Assembly: GCA_963924555.1 (NCBI GenBank)
Contig: OZ004589.1
Location: 7,254,001-7,318,000 of the forward strand
Direction of reading: 5' to 3'
Length of the DNA: 64,000 nucleotides
Source: Crambe crambe
Taxonomy: Eukaryota > Porifera > Demospongiae > Poecilosclerida > Crambeidae
In this document: piece by piece, positions 1 to 12,700 of the stretch
Position numbering within the stretch: the first letter of the stretch is position 1
Layout of the letters: every line of letters begins with the position of its first letter
Made by a program: the position numbers and the translations under genes
The notes under the pieces: generated by a model
Database searches by the model: none
Seen by the model: only the letters and a program-made list of their open reading frames with translations
Told to the model about the DNA's origin: nothing

Positions 1-433
1 CTCACTGCTATGAACACTCCACTCTACGTGTACCTTGGCTTCATAGGATTTTTGATATTGTTAATTTTGATGCTCTTCATCGTGTTCTCTGCTCTTAGCT
101 GTTCATCTGATGAAAGTGGTAAGAATTTAGCCACTCAAAACTGTCGCTATAATAGGAAGAGGTAATGATTATCTCCGTCCTTTTTTTCTTTTAGATAGAG
201 TAAATCTAGCTCCCTCGCTGATTAAACCACTGATCAACTCTGGAAACAGGAAAGAGAGTACTCAGCAGAAGGGAGTGGAACTTTCTGTTCCAGGTCAAAA
301 GTCTGCATCAGCAGAAAATAAGTCCAAAAAACTTCCCTCCCGTGATGCTCCTCTTCGTTGGACCGCATTGGGTGTATTCGTGATTGTGACTATTCCTCTT
401 ATGGTGGTGCTAGTCATATTAATCTCTATTTAG
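1..433 (+). CDS. FRRS1-like: Ferric-chelate reductase 1-like, 3' end only (array copy 1)
   Basis: Partial gene: two exons are visible, 1-118 and 195-433 (stop TAG), joined in phase 1. They encode the last 118 residues: a hydrophobic segment from the end of the b561 core (about residues 8-32), a short cytoplasmic loop, and a final membrane anchor before the stop. The final exon reads DRVNLAPSLIKPL near its start and has an SRDAPLRW motif before the last membrane segment. Both are nearly repeated in the last exon of the gene ending at 24903, which also has the extra intron in this position, so these two copies are sister-like. The family (FRRS1) is a membrane b-type cytochrome proposed to reduce ferric iron. 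The catalytic part lies outside the window. Confidence 0.8.
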
Positions 434-766
434 CCAATTAATATAGGAACATTACTTGTACTGTATTATTATAGTCATCATTATTTTGATATCAATAACT
501 CAAATTTCCATAAGTCCTTTGATTGATTGATTGATAGTGAACCACAGGCAGGCATACACAAATAAAACTGAATATCATAAGTGACTATCCAGCTTCAGGA
601 CGGGGAAGCCCAAACTTTGGGCAAGCTGTTCTTGATGTAGCCTAATAATTAAGATTTAGCTACCTTAGCTTAATAGTGGACCCAATTTATCTACATACTA
701 GGTCAAACATGGACTATCAATACAATTGGGAGAAAGTTTAAGTCATGGTGTTGGTCAGAATTTCTT

Positions 767-828
767 CTTCTAAATGAAAACAAGTAGCTACTGTACACTT
801 CTAAATGAAAACAAGTAGCTACTGTACA
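767..828. repeat. 31-bp perfect tandem duplication
   Basis: Two identical, directly adjacent 31-bp copies (767-797 and 798-828) beginning CTTCTAAATG and ending CTGTACA. Confidence 0.9.
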
Positions 829-857
829 CAAAAAACAAAAAAACGAGCGCTATACGC

Positions 858-892
858 GCGCATGCGTAGTAGGACGCATAACAATGACGTCA
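858..892. promoter_or_regulatory. NRF1-like palindrome and CRE upstream of reductase copy 2
   Basis: GCGCATGCG at 858-866 matches the core of the animal NRF1 site (YGCGCAYGCGCR), and TGACGTCA at 885-892 is a full palindromic cAMP-response element. Both lie about 120-155 bp upstream of the ATG at 1014. Similar GCGCATGCG motifs precede the other three complete reductase genes. The function is inferred from motif identity only. Confidence 0.4.
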
Positions 893-1013
893 TGATCAGG
901 TGACCAAGGCCGGCCGGCCAAGCGCGCCCGCCGCGCCGGGCCAGCCAACGTTGCAAATTGCATATTATATTATGGGCGCGGCTCACACCAACTTGAATTG
1001 ATTCTTTAAGAAA

Positions 1014-4000
1014 ATGTATCTCTCGGTTGCATTAGCATTACTGATCTTACTAGCGTCGCATGGAGGGTATGCTTACCCAACTGGACCTCCTACTAGTATC
1101 TGTAACACCTCTCCTGAAATGTTTCTGAGGCCTGGGGCGTCTCATGGTAACCCCCAAAGTGGAAATGGTGGCTTTCTGATAAGTACAGACCTTCCAGTAT
1201 CTGCAGGCAATAATGGAGGATATAATTATGAAGCTGGCGAGCTATATACAGGTAGGATAGTATATCTGTCGCGTTTTTTTGTTTATACCATGATGATGTA
1301 ATAAACTGCTCAGATGTATGATCTTGAAATCATGTTATAATTATCCCTCTCCAGTTTTGATCAATGATACCACTGCTCCTACTGTGAATCCTGGCTTCAG
1401 GGGATTTGTGGTTCAAGCTCAAAGTGTGCCTGGAGGAAATTTGATAGGCGCATTTTTAGTGAACACTGCCGAGTTTCAACAGAACCTTGATTGTAGGGAC
1501 AGTATGGGTAATATGGCAATGGTAAGTACTAGCAGAGGATCCATGGGACTAAGGTTAATAATCACACACAGTGTGTTGATAGCATTTCCCTCTAGTCACA
1601 TTAAAGGAGCCATACCAAATGTGATGTAAGCTGTCATGTAGATCAGTCACACTAACAGATTATTTAGGGGACCCTCATTCTTAGTGTGCAAAATTATAGG
1701 GCGAAGCCTTGTACTCACTAGATGGAACATTAGAGGCAAAGCCTTGTACTCACTAGATGGAACATTAGAGGCAAAGCCTTGTACTCACTAGATGGAACAT
1801 TAGGGGGGTGAAGCCTTGTACTCACTAGATGGAACACTAGAGGCAAAGCCTTGTACTCACTAGATGGAACATTAGGGGGGTGAAGCCTTGTACTCACTAG
1901 ATGGAACACTAGAGGCAAAGCCTTGTACTCACTAGATGGAACATTAGAGGCAAAGCCTTGTACTCACTAGATGGAACATTAGAGGCAAAGCCTTGTACTC
2001 ACTAGATGGAACATTAGGGGGGTGAAGCCTTGTACTCACTAGATGGAACACTAGAGGCAAAGCCTTGTACTCACTAGATGGAACATTAGGGGGGTGAAGC
2101 CTTGTACTCACTAGATGGAACACTAGAGGCAAAGCCTTGTACTCACTAGATGGAACATTAGGGGGGTGAAGCCTTGTATTAAGTTGCTGAATCAGTGCTG
2201 ATATCAGCACATGTGATGTGAGCATAATAGGAGATAATACATAATAGTAATAAAAGCTTCCTCACAGGAATTTTTTTGAGCAGACGTGGTAGCTTTCATT
2301 CCTATCCTAGCTGTTTGTACCTTGCAGGTTTGTTGTATTGCTTACATAACTGCATGGTTGGCCATCATTGGTGTGTTATACCTGTATGTTGTGTGTTATT
2401 GGTCTGGATAAACATAAACTCTCAATTGTGTGTAAGAGCCACATTCCAAAAATGTGAGATCATAAACATTATGTCATACTTTTCAAATTAGGCCAATAGG
2501 CTCAGGATGCCCAGAATAGGTGCTGACTTTATCCCATTAATTAATTTTCCACACTTGACTGCAGGCCACAGTGACTCATAGTAATGGAGGGAGACAAAAT
2601 TTTATGGACCAGAGAATTCTCTGGCGGGCACCACCTGAAATGAATGGAACGGTTGAATTCCGGTAAGTGTGCACTTGGTCTCTTTCTCCCTCCCTCCAGG
2701 GAGCGTAGTTTACATACGAAATGTTATTACAACTCTTAGGTACAGTGATCTTGTAACATGAAAATTCAGAACACCAAACCAAAATTTACATAGCTTCCTT
2801 TTAAGTAGCCCAACTCCAAAGCCACAATTCAGTCCTTTGAAAGGAGGCTAGCTATGGTTTGGTGTTCCGAATTTCATGTACTGCGATCCATTGTATCACA
2901 TTTCAGATGCAACTAACACATCTGAAGCCTTGTAGGGTCCAAGAGTCCTGTAACATTACCTGCACTACCTGTAACATAACCTACACTGTTGTCTTTAGAG
3001 GATCTAGGGACAAAATTCATTGTGTGTAGCATTAATTTTAGTTGCTCCAAAAATTAATGTTCTTCTGAAGATTCTGAACCAGGACATTTCTCTCTCTTCT
3101 AAACTGCAGGTATTCTGTTGTTCGCCGGATGCCAACATACTATTCCAACTTGCAGGCTTCAGTATGTATTACATTCACTAGCTAGAAGTTGGGAATCCCA
3201 CATATCCAAATCCCAAAGGGACCCCACCTTGAATATCGTAATGTCTGCAACATAATTGATCATGTTCATGTACAATGCAGTAATGTCTAAGGTCCAGATA
3301 TGCCTGGGCTAGCATTGTCTCTATGATGATTATTCTTTCTTATCCTTTACAGGAAAACAGGGGAGAGGTGTTACCTGAAACTACGGAACCAACTTCTCCA
3401 CCTCTTACTACTGCAAGACCAACTGGACCTGTGAGTGATAAAATGTAGTTTGGCATCGTGAAATTCAATAATTACTAAATTACCGAGACTAAAGGATCTA
3501 CAGTATTTAGAAACCCGAGAGCCCTGGGCTGTGGCAACCCAAGTGCAGCAAGGGGTGCTACCAAGGACTCGAGGGTTTCAAAATACCATAGATCCCATTG
3601 ATTTCTAAGTTGTCTGTAGCAATACTTTGGAACATAGCAATCAGCAGAGTAAAGGCTTCAAATGAAGTTCTAAAGTTGGCTGGTCAGCTAATGAAAGCTT
3701 CGTAAACTCTGCCCACCATCTTTGCCATTCATCAAATATGTAGGAGGTCTACATTGTACCTCTCTATTTCAGCAGATTTAGGAACCTCTTCACACATTGT
3801 TATCTTTGTTTGTTTGTTTATTTGTTTGTTTGTTTTGCTGCTTTATATCAACTTTGGCAGAAATGGTTCACTTCACACTGGCATGGTTGAGTTCTCAAAG
3901 ATTTTTGTTTATTGTCTTTAGGCATTTTTTGAGCTCAGCGTACCTCCTGGTTGCACACATGGGAGTGGAGATTGTGATCGTTCTGTGAGATTTTTCAGGA

Positions 4001-7000
4001 GTAGTGAAACACAATATACCTTTGATTTGGAAGGAAATGGAGGAGGATGGGTGGCTGTGGGCTTCAGTCAAACACAAGATATGGTACATGTTGTTGTCAT
4101 TAGAAAGATGACTATATGATAAGCAGTGTTCTCGGGACTAAAATATTAGTGAAGGAATAGGGATGGTTTCACACATCAAAGGGTATTTGTGTGGTTAATC
4201 AACATTCTATTGACCACATCAAAGGGAAGATGTACTAGGAGGCCCTATGCTTAAGGTATGCTGGGGAGAACACTGATGATAAGTATGAGGTGGATGCTGT
4301 GTAAACAGTCTTAGTTTCAATGCCTCTTTCTCTTTCAGTACTCCACGGATGTGTTTGCCTGCACTGCCGATGATATGATGGTGGAGGTCTTAGATACGTG
4401 GAACATTGCTGGATCAAGAGAAAATGAAAGGGATGGTACTCAAGCTGACATACGAAAGAAGGAAGCTAGAATTATAAATGGTCGAATCACATGCAAGTAG
4501 GTTTTATTCGTACATAAGGGGGTGGAAGGGCAGGTATGCAGCATAAGCAGCATAAGGGGGATGGGGTCATGGGGCTAGCTTCATCATGCATGTCTACATA
4601 ACATTACTCTCACACAGAAAGCTTTTTTGTTTGGCTTGCACCTTCTGTTGATATATGCAGCACTTCCCGGTAACTGCATTATGACAGCACTGTCCATATA
4701 GGTATGTACCTATAGGCATTTTGGTGCTGAGAACAACCTCTCTACAGTGCAGAAAGTTACTTCCCGATATTATGAATGACATCCCTCCCCTTCTCCCTCA
4801 TCTATGCAGGTTTACTAGAACTATCGATGGTGAAAATCCTGGGCGAGACATCCGCTTGCAAGATGAGCTCTTCGTGATGGTCGGAACTAGTAGTAACCGA
4901 CTAAGTCCAAACTCACCTGGACTTCAGACCCACGTTGGTGGTGGTGGTGTTGCTAATCCCAATGTATCTCCATCACCCATAAACATTTCAAGTCCCATCA
5001 TGCCACCAGTAACTAGTCCTCGTCCAACGAGTGGACCAACAAGTGGACCTGTGAGTGATAGAATGTAGCAGTTTGACATCTAACTAGTTAGATACTGAGA
5101 CCAAGGGATCTACAGTATTTAGAAACCTGAGAGCCCTGGGCTATAGCGACCTGAGTGCAGTATCAAGGGTTTCAAAATACCATAGATCCTGTTGATATCT
5201 AAGTTGTCTATAGCAATACTTTGGAACATAGCAATCAGCAGAGTAAAGGCTTCAAATGAAGCACTGAAGTTGGCTGGTCAGCTAATGAAAGCTTCGTAAA
5301 CTCTGCCTACCATCTTTGCCATTCATCAAATGTGAAGGAGGTCTACATTGTACCTCTCTATTTCAGCAGATTTAGGAACTTATAAATATTCCTCTATCAT
5401 AGACTAAGAGAATTAATTTTGTATATCACTCATTATCATGTTTGTTTGTTTGTTTATTTATTTGTTTGTTATATCCAAGAAACTCAACTTTGGCAGAAGT
5501 GGTTCACTTTATGAGCTTTTTCTTTTCTTTAGGCGATGTTTGAGCTGCGCACACCTCCTGATTGCACACATGGGAGCGGAGATTGTGTTGGTTCTGTGAG
5601 GTTTTTCAGGAGTAGTGAAACACAATATACCTTTGATTTGGAAGGAGGCGTGAGAGGAGGACGTGAAACAGGATGGGTGGCTGTGGGCTTCAGTAAAACA
5701 CGATTTATGGTACATATTGTTGTGTTGTTGTTGTTAGAAAATCAACTATATGATCAGCAGTATTCTCCCTAAATATTAGTGAAGGAAAATAAAGGTGGTT
5801 TCACATATCAAGGGGTATTTGTGTGGTTAATGAGCATTCTATAGACCACATCAAAGGAAGGCCCCTATGCTTAAGGTAGGCTGGGGAGAACACTGAGGTT
5901 TCAATGCCTCTTTCTCTTTCAGTCCTCCACGGATGTGTTTGCTTGTGGCACTGCTAATGGTACGACGGTGGAAGTCTTAGACACGTGGAACGCTAATGGA
6001 TCAAGACAAAATCTAAGGGATGATACTCAAGGCGACATACAAATGGAGGAAGCTAGAATTATGAATGGTCGAATCACATGCAGGTAACTGCATTAAGTAA
6101 AGCAGCCTCCAGCACTGTCCCTATAGGCATGTACCTATAGGCATTTCAGTTCTGAGAACAACCTCTCTACAGTGCAATTATGAATGACATCCCTCCCCTT
6201 CTCCCTCATCTATGCAGGTTTACTAGAACTATCGATGGTGACAATCCTGGGCGAGACATCCGCTTGCAAGATGAGCTCTATGTGATGGTCGGAATTAGTA
6301 TGAATCGACTTTCAAACTCGTCTCTTCGGACCCACGTTGGTGGCGGTGTTGCTAATCCCTTCGTGTCTCCATCACCCATAAACATTTCAAGTACACCAGT
6401 AATAACAGTGATATCTCAAGTAAAAGGAGCTCTTGTTCGAGCCCATGGAATCCTAATGTTGATTGCCTGGCCTCTGCTTACCACTGTTGCAATCTTCTTT
6501 GCCGGCTACATGAAGTGTGCCCTACCCAATGGAGAGTGGTTCCAAGTCCATCGTGCTCTGAATCTCGCTTCCCTCTGCCTGTCACTTATTGCATTCATTC
6601 TCATCTTTGTCTCTCAATATCAAAATAGGATACCAGGATTGATCGAACTTTCAAAATCGAATGTAAGCTCTAGCCTTCATGCAGCAGAGCCAGAAATGTA
6701 TATAACTAGTCAGAAATAGCTGACCATCAAGCATCTTTTTACTTTGGTTAAATCAAGGCTGTTATTCGCTCCCAAGTACCAGTCCCTTTTCCCCAAGCAT
6801 ACCATGTATTAAGTTATGTACACTCTTCTTCTTCTTCTTCTATGCAGTCCACTGGGATAGTTCATTTCAGTTTTGGGATCATCATCACGTTCTTGCAAAT
6901 CTTAAATGTGAGTGCACCATGAAAAACCTGTTTTCATTACACTACCTATTGATAGCTTCATTATAATGTCATTCCCCAAATATAGCCCATTCTTGCCATC

Positions 7001-7240
7001 TTCCGTTGCAAGCCTGACTCGAAGAAGTAAGCATAAGCTCTACCCCATGCATGCATGCCTTTATGATCACCTGACAATCACCTGACTTTTTTTTCATTAC
7101 AGTCGCTGGATATTCAATACCTTCCATGGTTACATCGCAGGGTACATTGCTCAGGGCTTGTCGTGTAAGTAGTCTGAAAATTCAGTATGAATACCATATG
7201 GTGGAAATTTCATAGTCCCTTCAATTTTTATAACCCTCTT

Positions 7241-7276
<36 letters not shown>

Positions 7277-7729
7277 ACTTTGTCATGATCATTATAATTA
7301 CACAGTTAACTCCATGCAGGGGCAACGGTTTCTCTGGGACTCGCTCTCTTCACTAGCGGTTACAGTAGCACCTTTGGAAGGAGTAAGGTCCCACTCTGGA
7401 TCTTCGTTGGCTTCTGTGGATTTGTTTTATTGTACCATATTGTCATGATCACGATGTCAGTGGTCTACTGGAAGAAAAAGAACAAGTGTGGAAGTGAGGA
7501 TTGTAAAGGTGGCAAGTGTGACCATGGAAAGTGCAGCTTCAATAAGGAAAAGGGTGAAGTGGAGATGAAGCAGCCGACAGTAGTGACAGATGACAAGAAG
7601 CCTCTGGACGAAGAGGAGAAGAAGAAGCCCCCAAGTGACTCTTGGTGGCTCTGGGTTGGTGCTGGCGTGTACATTGGAACTACCCTGGTGGTGGTTGTGG
7701 TTGTGATTATACTCGTTGCTCTGGACTGA
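1014..7729 (+). CDS. FRRS1-like: Reeler-DOMON-DOMON-cytochrome b561 ferric reductase-like protein (array copy 2)
   Basis: Exons: 1014-1251, 1355-1521, 2565-2662, 3110-3161, 3353-3430, 3922-4083, 4339-4496, 4810-5050, 5533-5709, 5923-6083, 6218-6662, 6848-6907, 6986-7026, 7103-7164, 7320-7729. They sum to 2550 nt, 849 aa. Order: signal peptide (1 to about 20), Reeler domain (to about 185, GNGGFLIST and GFRGFVVQA motifs), Pro/Thr linker, DOMON 1 (about 212-375) and DOMON 2 (about 399-560), each with a GWVAVGFS motif and an LDTWN motif, then b561 from about 585. The b561 histidines are AHG, VHRAL, VHF and FHG, the expected four haem ligands. A Lys/Glu-rich cytoplasmic loop and a last membrane anchor follow. 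The family is thought to move electrons across a membrane to reduce iron. The two DOMON exon sets and their introns are near-duplicates. Confidence 0.88.
1690..2185. repeat. Intronic minisatellite, alternating 35- and 37-bp units
   Basis: About 14 contiguous copies of a unit containing CCTTGTACTCACTAGATGG. Two spacer variants occur between copies, one with AGAGGCAA (35-bp period) and one with GGGGGGTGAA (37-bp period). They lie in the second intron of reductase copy 2, and there are no unique spacers between units. Confidence 0.92.
3353..6217 (+). repeat. Tandem duplication of a DOMON exon/intron block (about 1.6 kb)
   Basis: The block with linker exon 3353-3430, intron, DOMON exons 3922-4083 and 4339-4496, and exon 4810-5050 recurs as intron 5051-5532 and exons 5533-5709, 5923-6083 and 6218 onward. 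Intron sequence is also conserved between the copies, for example the stretch at about 3485-3780 against about 5098-5380. This shows a recent duplication rather than exon constraint alone. The third intron of the second copy (6084-6217) is shorter than its partner (4497-4809). Confidence 0.85.
7243..7276. repeat. Poly-C tract
   Basis: A run of about 34 C residues in the last intron of reductase copy 2. The exact length in an assembly should be treated with caution. Confidence 0.9.
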
Positions 7730-7926
7730 GTCGTACACTTGAGTGTTATAAATTAGCTACAGTGTTAAAACGCATGCAGTAATTGAACGTAGAAACGTGT
7801 AGTTAACATTCTTAGGCTTTGTATATTTGTTCTGTCATAGATAATCTACTACATACTAGCCTCGTCCCCAGGCCTTATTAAACATAATGGAATTAGATTA
7901 TACACAGACAAACAAACAAGTCCAAG

Positions 7927-9150
7927 TCATGGCACTCCGTCTAGAGAGGGGGGGAGAGTTGGGAGGCGATGTAGCCATAAACAGGCGTTGCCACGCCACA
8001 GGGCGATGGCTAGTCGACCAAAGAGGTGCTTGGAAGAGTTGGAGGAATCTGTAGTACCCACTCTGTCTGCGATGGCCTTGCCAATGGAGCGAACAGTTTG
8101 AATTGTGTCGTCAGCAAGGCCCCCTAATGTTTCTGCTACCAGAGGAATGAAGTGCAAGCCTGCCGAGCGGCAAGCTGATAAAGAGGATGCTAGCTTGCGG
8201 TTCACTCCCACCTGAAGGGCATGGCCTGGGGTGAAGGCGGCTTCATTTAGAGTCTGCTGCTGCAGGGGGCTGATTACATGGACATCCAGAGCTGCAGGAC
8301 GGCCCCCTTTCCAATTGGGTAGAAGGATATCAGCTGGGCGAGAGAGGGAGCTGGCAAGGAGGCCAGGGGTCTCCTTGGAAGGGGCCAAGGCTGCAGAGAA
8401 GACCACGTCACGTATGGCATTATGCCGGGAAATGCGGTCACCGTTTCCACTACACCCAACCTGGTGATCACCAAAGATGTCAGCAGTGTCCCGGCATTCT
8501 GGGCAAGGAAGTGGATTACTTTGGAGAGGAATTCCCAGCCAGTACCGCAGGCAGCATTGGAATTCTCTGTCTTGAAGGTGAAGACCCAGTGATGTTGATG
8601 GCACCACATTAAGCCAGTCCCCTGCATGAGGCAGACTTGAAGAGTATGCCAGAGCTCGTGAGCAGATGGTGGGGGCAGAAGAGAGTAAGTTCTGGAAGGA
8701 GGCCTCATCAATGCTGTGGGAAAGAGAGCGTTGCCGTAGAGGGACATCGATATCATCAATATTTTTCCAGTCAGAACGGGCTGCTGTGGTGGCAAGGGCC
8801 TTCACGGCAGGGATGGTGTGGAGTGTGGAGCTAGGCGGGTGACCAAGGATGCACTCCACCAGATGCTTGGAGGCTGTGCTAGAGGCCAAAAAAGCAGCTG
8901 GAGCATGTAGTGAGGCACTGCGAAGATTAAGGCCACCATGACTGCTGGGGAGGCTTGCCTTAAGCCATGACCAATCAGACAACGGACCACCCACGATAGA
9001 TTCCAGGGTGTCACGGATGGCTTGGTCGAAATCACACGAGGATTGCTGTATATGGCTGGGAGGACAGGCTCGGAGGACAAAAGAGACCTTGGGGAGTGCG
9101 AGACAGGAACCATAGATAGTAGACACGGTGCATTCGTTTTCTATACAATA
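7927..9150 (-). mobile_element. Non-LTR retrotransposon fragment, C-terminal zinc knuckle and restriction-like endonuclease region
   Basis: An uninterrupted minus-strand frame of about 400 codons ends at 7927 (TGA) and has no upstream reverse transcriptase domain. A stop in the same frame appears at about 9160. The translation carries a CPEC-x9-H-x3-C knuckle, then RHNAIRD, then RPADILL and a downstream ALDVHV. This order matches the CCHC knuckle and PD-(D/E)XK-like endonuclease at the C-terminus of R2-type and related LINEs. I therefore read it as a 5'-truncated element inserted between reductase genes. A GCCTCGTCCCCAGGCC half-repeat lies at 7860-7875, just past its 3' end. The intact frame could reflect a young insertion. 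A host gene derived from such an element is less likely but not excluded. Confidence 0.68.
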
Positions 9151-9782
9151 GTCATCCTATGGAGATGGCAAGATATTATTTCCCCCCTAATATCCATAGG
9201 GTCCACAGGACAGCTGACTGAGCCAAATTCTTGAGGTGGATGGTGTCAAAACCCAACAGCCAAAAGCTGGAAGTATTGCAATAATGTTGATGAGGGAGAA
9301 CTGAGCAGAAACTGGCGGATAACTTTGGGGCAAAATTATCTAGCTATAATAATAATGAATTTATGTCTAATTTTAATACCAAAAGTCATTCTGGCCTTTC
9401 TTTCAAATCAATCACATAAAATTAATGTATAATGAGCAATGATAGGTACTCATAGTTATAATTACAAGGGAAAAAGTTATGAATAATTAATAACTTCCTT
9501 CCTCAGACTCTCCAACTTCAACTCTCTGACTCTTCACTTCTTCAATACCTTCCCCTTAGCTTACTTGTACTATTCTGTGAGCTGTAGGGGCAGAATATCA
9601 CTTTAACTGCCTTGAAAGGAGTGAATATTGATCTCTTTTCACAACGATTAATATAATTAATGCTGCATGCGCGTGCGCATCTGTCAACGCGCCACGGTTG
9701 TGCAGTTCATTGGGCGTTTCCAATCCCGTAAAACCTCTTATATCTATGGTGCGACGTAGCTGGACTATATCCACGCACCAAG
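9151..9782. other. Intergenic spacer upstream of reductase copy 3
   Basis: No gene is recognised. The only notable element is GCATGCGCGTGCGCAT at 9665-9680, about 105 bp before the start codon at 9783. Confidence 0.5.
9665..9680. promoter_or_regulatory. NRF1-like GC palindrome upstream of reductase copy 3
   Basis: GCATGCGCGTGCGCAT contains the NRF1-type core TGCGCGTGCGCA. It sits at a position comparable to the motifs in front of the sister genes. The role is inferred. Confidence 0.4.
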
Positions 9783-12700
9783 ATGTGGATCTTCTTGACG
9801 ACACTGTTGATCGTAACCCCATGTGTGATGAGTAGATCTGCAGGTCCTCCCACTAGGGCGTGTAGTAGTCTCAGGCCTCAGCATGGCGGGGTTCCGATGA
9901 CTGGAAATGGTGGCTTCTTCATCTCAACAAATATACCAGCCAATCCTGCACAGACTGGCTACGATTATGCCGCAGGTCGGACTTATTCAGGTAAACTTGA
10001 ATTTTTTTGATGCCATGTAATGTAATTGTGCACACTGTATTCTTTCTTCTGAAAGTGGACCTGGTTTCACGCAATGTTAACGTTGGATTCAGAGGTTTTG
10101 CTGTACGGGCTTTGTCTGTTCCAGGAGGGGTTGGAATAGGGACATTCATTGCTGACTTTCAACTTAACCAGCAAATATACAACTGTGGTGATGGAGTAAG
10201 TCATACCATGAAATTAACATAAAATTATTAAATAATGCGGTATTGCAACTAGCTAGCTATAGCTTGTTCATATCATGCAAAGCTCCGGGGGATCATGGTA
10301 ATATAGCTTTACATGTTCCTGCAGCTAACCAAGCTGGAATATTATAGGAAGCCAAATTCAAACACTGATGATACATAATTATATGTGACCAAAATGTGTT
10401 TTTAGCTAGCTAATAGACTTCTTCTATGATACTGTCTGCAAGCTAATGTTCCCTATATCAATGGGTGTGTCACTATGACTGATGCAGCATCTCATTTCCA
10501 ATGCTAATCATGATGAATATAATCATGATGAGTCACATGCATGCATTTTTAGGCTATGCTCCTGAATAATGGGACTTGGCTATTATGCACGACTGTCTCT
10601 TTTTTTACTTGCAGCTGCAGAATACTATAGTTCATAATAATCCACAACGAACAAGTTTCACTAGACAAGTCTTCACATGGGTTGCTCCAGATTCAGCAGG
10701 AACAGTGAACTTTGTGTAAGAAGCTTACTGGCTTACTGGCTAGAGGATCTAGCACATACAATCACATCATATGAGTAGACAGCTGAATCCAGAGAGCAGC
10801 AAAATTGATTATGGATTATGATGTAGTATTACTCTAGAAAAAAATGCCTGGCTATAGATTTCTTGGCTTTGCCATGACACGCACACTAGAATGACTGTGA
10901 CAGTCATATTATTTGAAATCTATTATTTTTTCTTCACTATTGTAGATACACAGTTGTTCAGCAATATTCAAATTACTGGGTTATGTTGAGTGCCATTGTA
11001 AGTATATAGTTAAGTGTTGAATTCAGTGCATGCTAGTCTATATAATGTGCATGAGATACTATAGCTATTGTGTGTTAACATAGGCTGAGAACCCTGTTAC
11101 TCCACCTCCTGCCACTAGTAGTCCAGCCACCACTGCCACTCCCACCACTGCCACTCCCACCACTGCCACTCCCACCACTGCCACTCCCACCACTGCCACT
11201 CCCACCACTGCCACTCCCACCATTGCCACTCCCACCACTGCCACTGCCACTCCCACCACTGCCACTGCCACTCCCACCACTGCCACTCCCACCACTGCCA
11301 CTCCCACCACTGCCACTCCCACCATTGTCACTCCCACCACTGCCACCCCCACCACTGCAGAACCAACTCAAATCCCTATCTCTACACCAGTAAGCTAATG
11401 GCTGGCTATGTTCAACCCTTAATCTATTAATATTATAGACCAGAAATCCTATGGATTATGATCTCATATTCCGTGATCCTGCCAACTGTAGTCCTGGCCA
11501 GTGCACCATCTTTGTTGGTATTGACACTAATGCTGGCAATTCTGACTATCTGGACATTTACATGGAGGGAGAATCACAGGGCTGGGTTGCTGTGGGCTTC
11601 ACTGCAACCCCAAATATGGTAAGAGACTAAATTATGCATGTTTCTATGATTCAGCAAGCTATTCATACTCTGCAGTTTGCAGCAGATGTCTTGGGTTGCA
11701 CTATCAACACTGATTCTGGAATGGTGGAAGTGCTGGACACTTGGAACGTTGCACAAGGAAGGAACAATGTTCTCGATACAGTGCAGGATGCATTCCTCTT
11801 CTCAGGAAGATCAGCTAATGGAAGAATCTCCTGCAGGTATGACCATGCATGGACTACTTTTCAGTGTACTATGCTTTCATACTATGTCTTTCTAGTATTG
11901 GACGGTCCATAGCTGGTACAGGGACCACTCAGGATGTTAATCTGAATGGAGACTACTATGTCCTCTATGGACGAAGGACAACTGCCTCAGCACCTGGTGT
12001 CCTCAACACTCATTCAGGAACTGCATCAAATCCCTTTGTATCTGCACGACAATTCAATCCCACTTCTCGCACAACTGTTACCACTGCTGCACCAACTCTG
12101 GCCTCCCTTCCTTCAGGAGTCTCTAGACCGGTACACAATCTGCTGTTTAATTTCCACTGTACAATAATTATTATAATATTTTCCACTCTTATCTTTATTG
12201 CACATGTAGGTAACCAGTTCTAACAACTACCCTCTCTTCTTTGCGGATCCCCAAGGCTGTAGTCCCAGTGAGTGCAGGATTTTTGTTGGGGTTGAGAGGA
12301 ACACAGGAAACATGGATTATCTCAACTTCTACATCGAAGGAGAAGCCAGAGCATGGGTGGCAGTGGGCTTCTCCTCCACAGCCAATATGGTATACTAAAA
12401 AGAGTGCTAGTGGGGAATGGTGCTGACTTGTTAATTCTCTAATTGCAGTTCTCTGCCGATGTCTTAGCGTGCAATATGAACCCGACTACAGGCATGGTGG
12501 AGGTCTTGGACACCTGGAACATAGGAAATGGACGAAACAATATTCTAGATGCCGTGCAAGACACTTTTGTTTTCTCAGCAACATCTCAGAATGGCAGAAT
12601 TTCATGCAGGTATTAACTAAAATCAGTCACATCTCATACCACTCGCTGTACTTTATACATTCTTAGTTTTGGGCGTTCTATAGTTGGTGACGGAAGCACA

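Larger units (their letters stand above)
434..1013. other. Intergenic spacer / promoter region of reductase copy 2
   Basis: No gene is seen. The spacer holds a perfect 31-bp tandem duplication (767-828), a palindromic GCGCATGCG motif at 858-866, a palindromic CRE (TGACGTCA) at 885-892 and a GC-rich block at about 905-945, all within 160 bp of the next start codon. No TATA box is evident. Confidence 0.6.

Noticed and set aside
1690..2185. CRISPR-like regular repeat
   Set aside because: The units are directly contiguous with only two spacer variants, and they sit in an intron of a eukaryotic gene. It is a minisatellite.
3797..3988. Small hydrophobic frame with VCLFVCLF repeats
   Set aside because: It comes from a TTTG microsatellite in an intron followed by the start of a DOMON exon in another frame.
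8231..9234. Plus-strand open frames over the retroelement
   Set aside because: They are short, overlap each other and show no known motifs. The minus-strand frame carries the zinc knuckle and endonuclease signature.
11065..11371. Antisense Gly/Ser- and Val/Gly-rich open frames
   Set aside because: They are shadows of the ATPTT coding minisatellite on the + strand.
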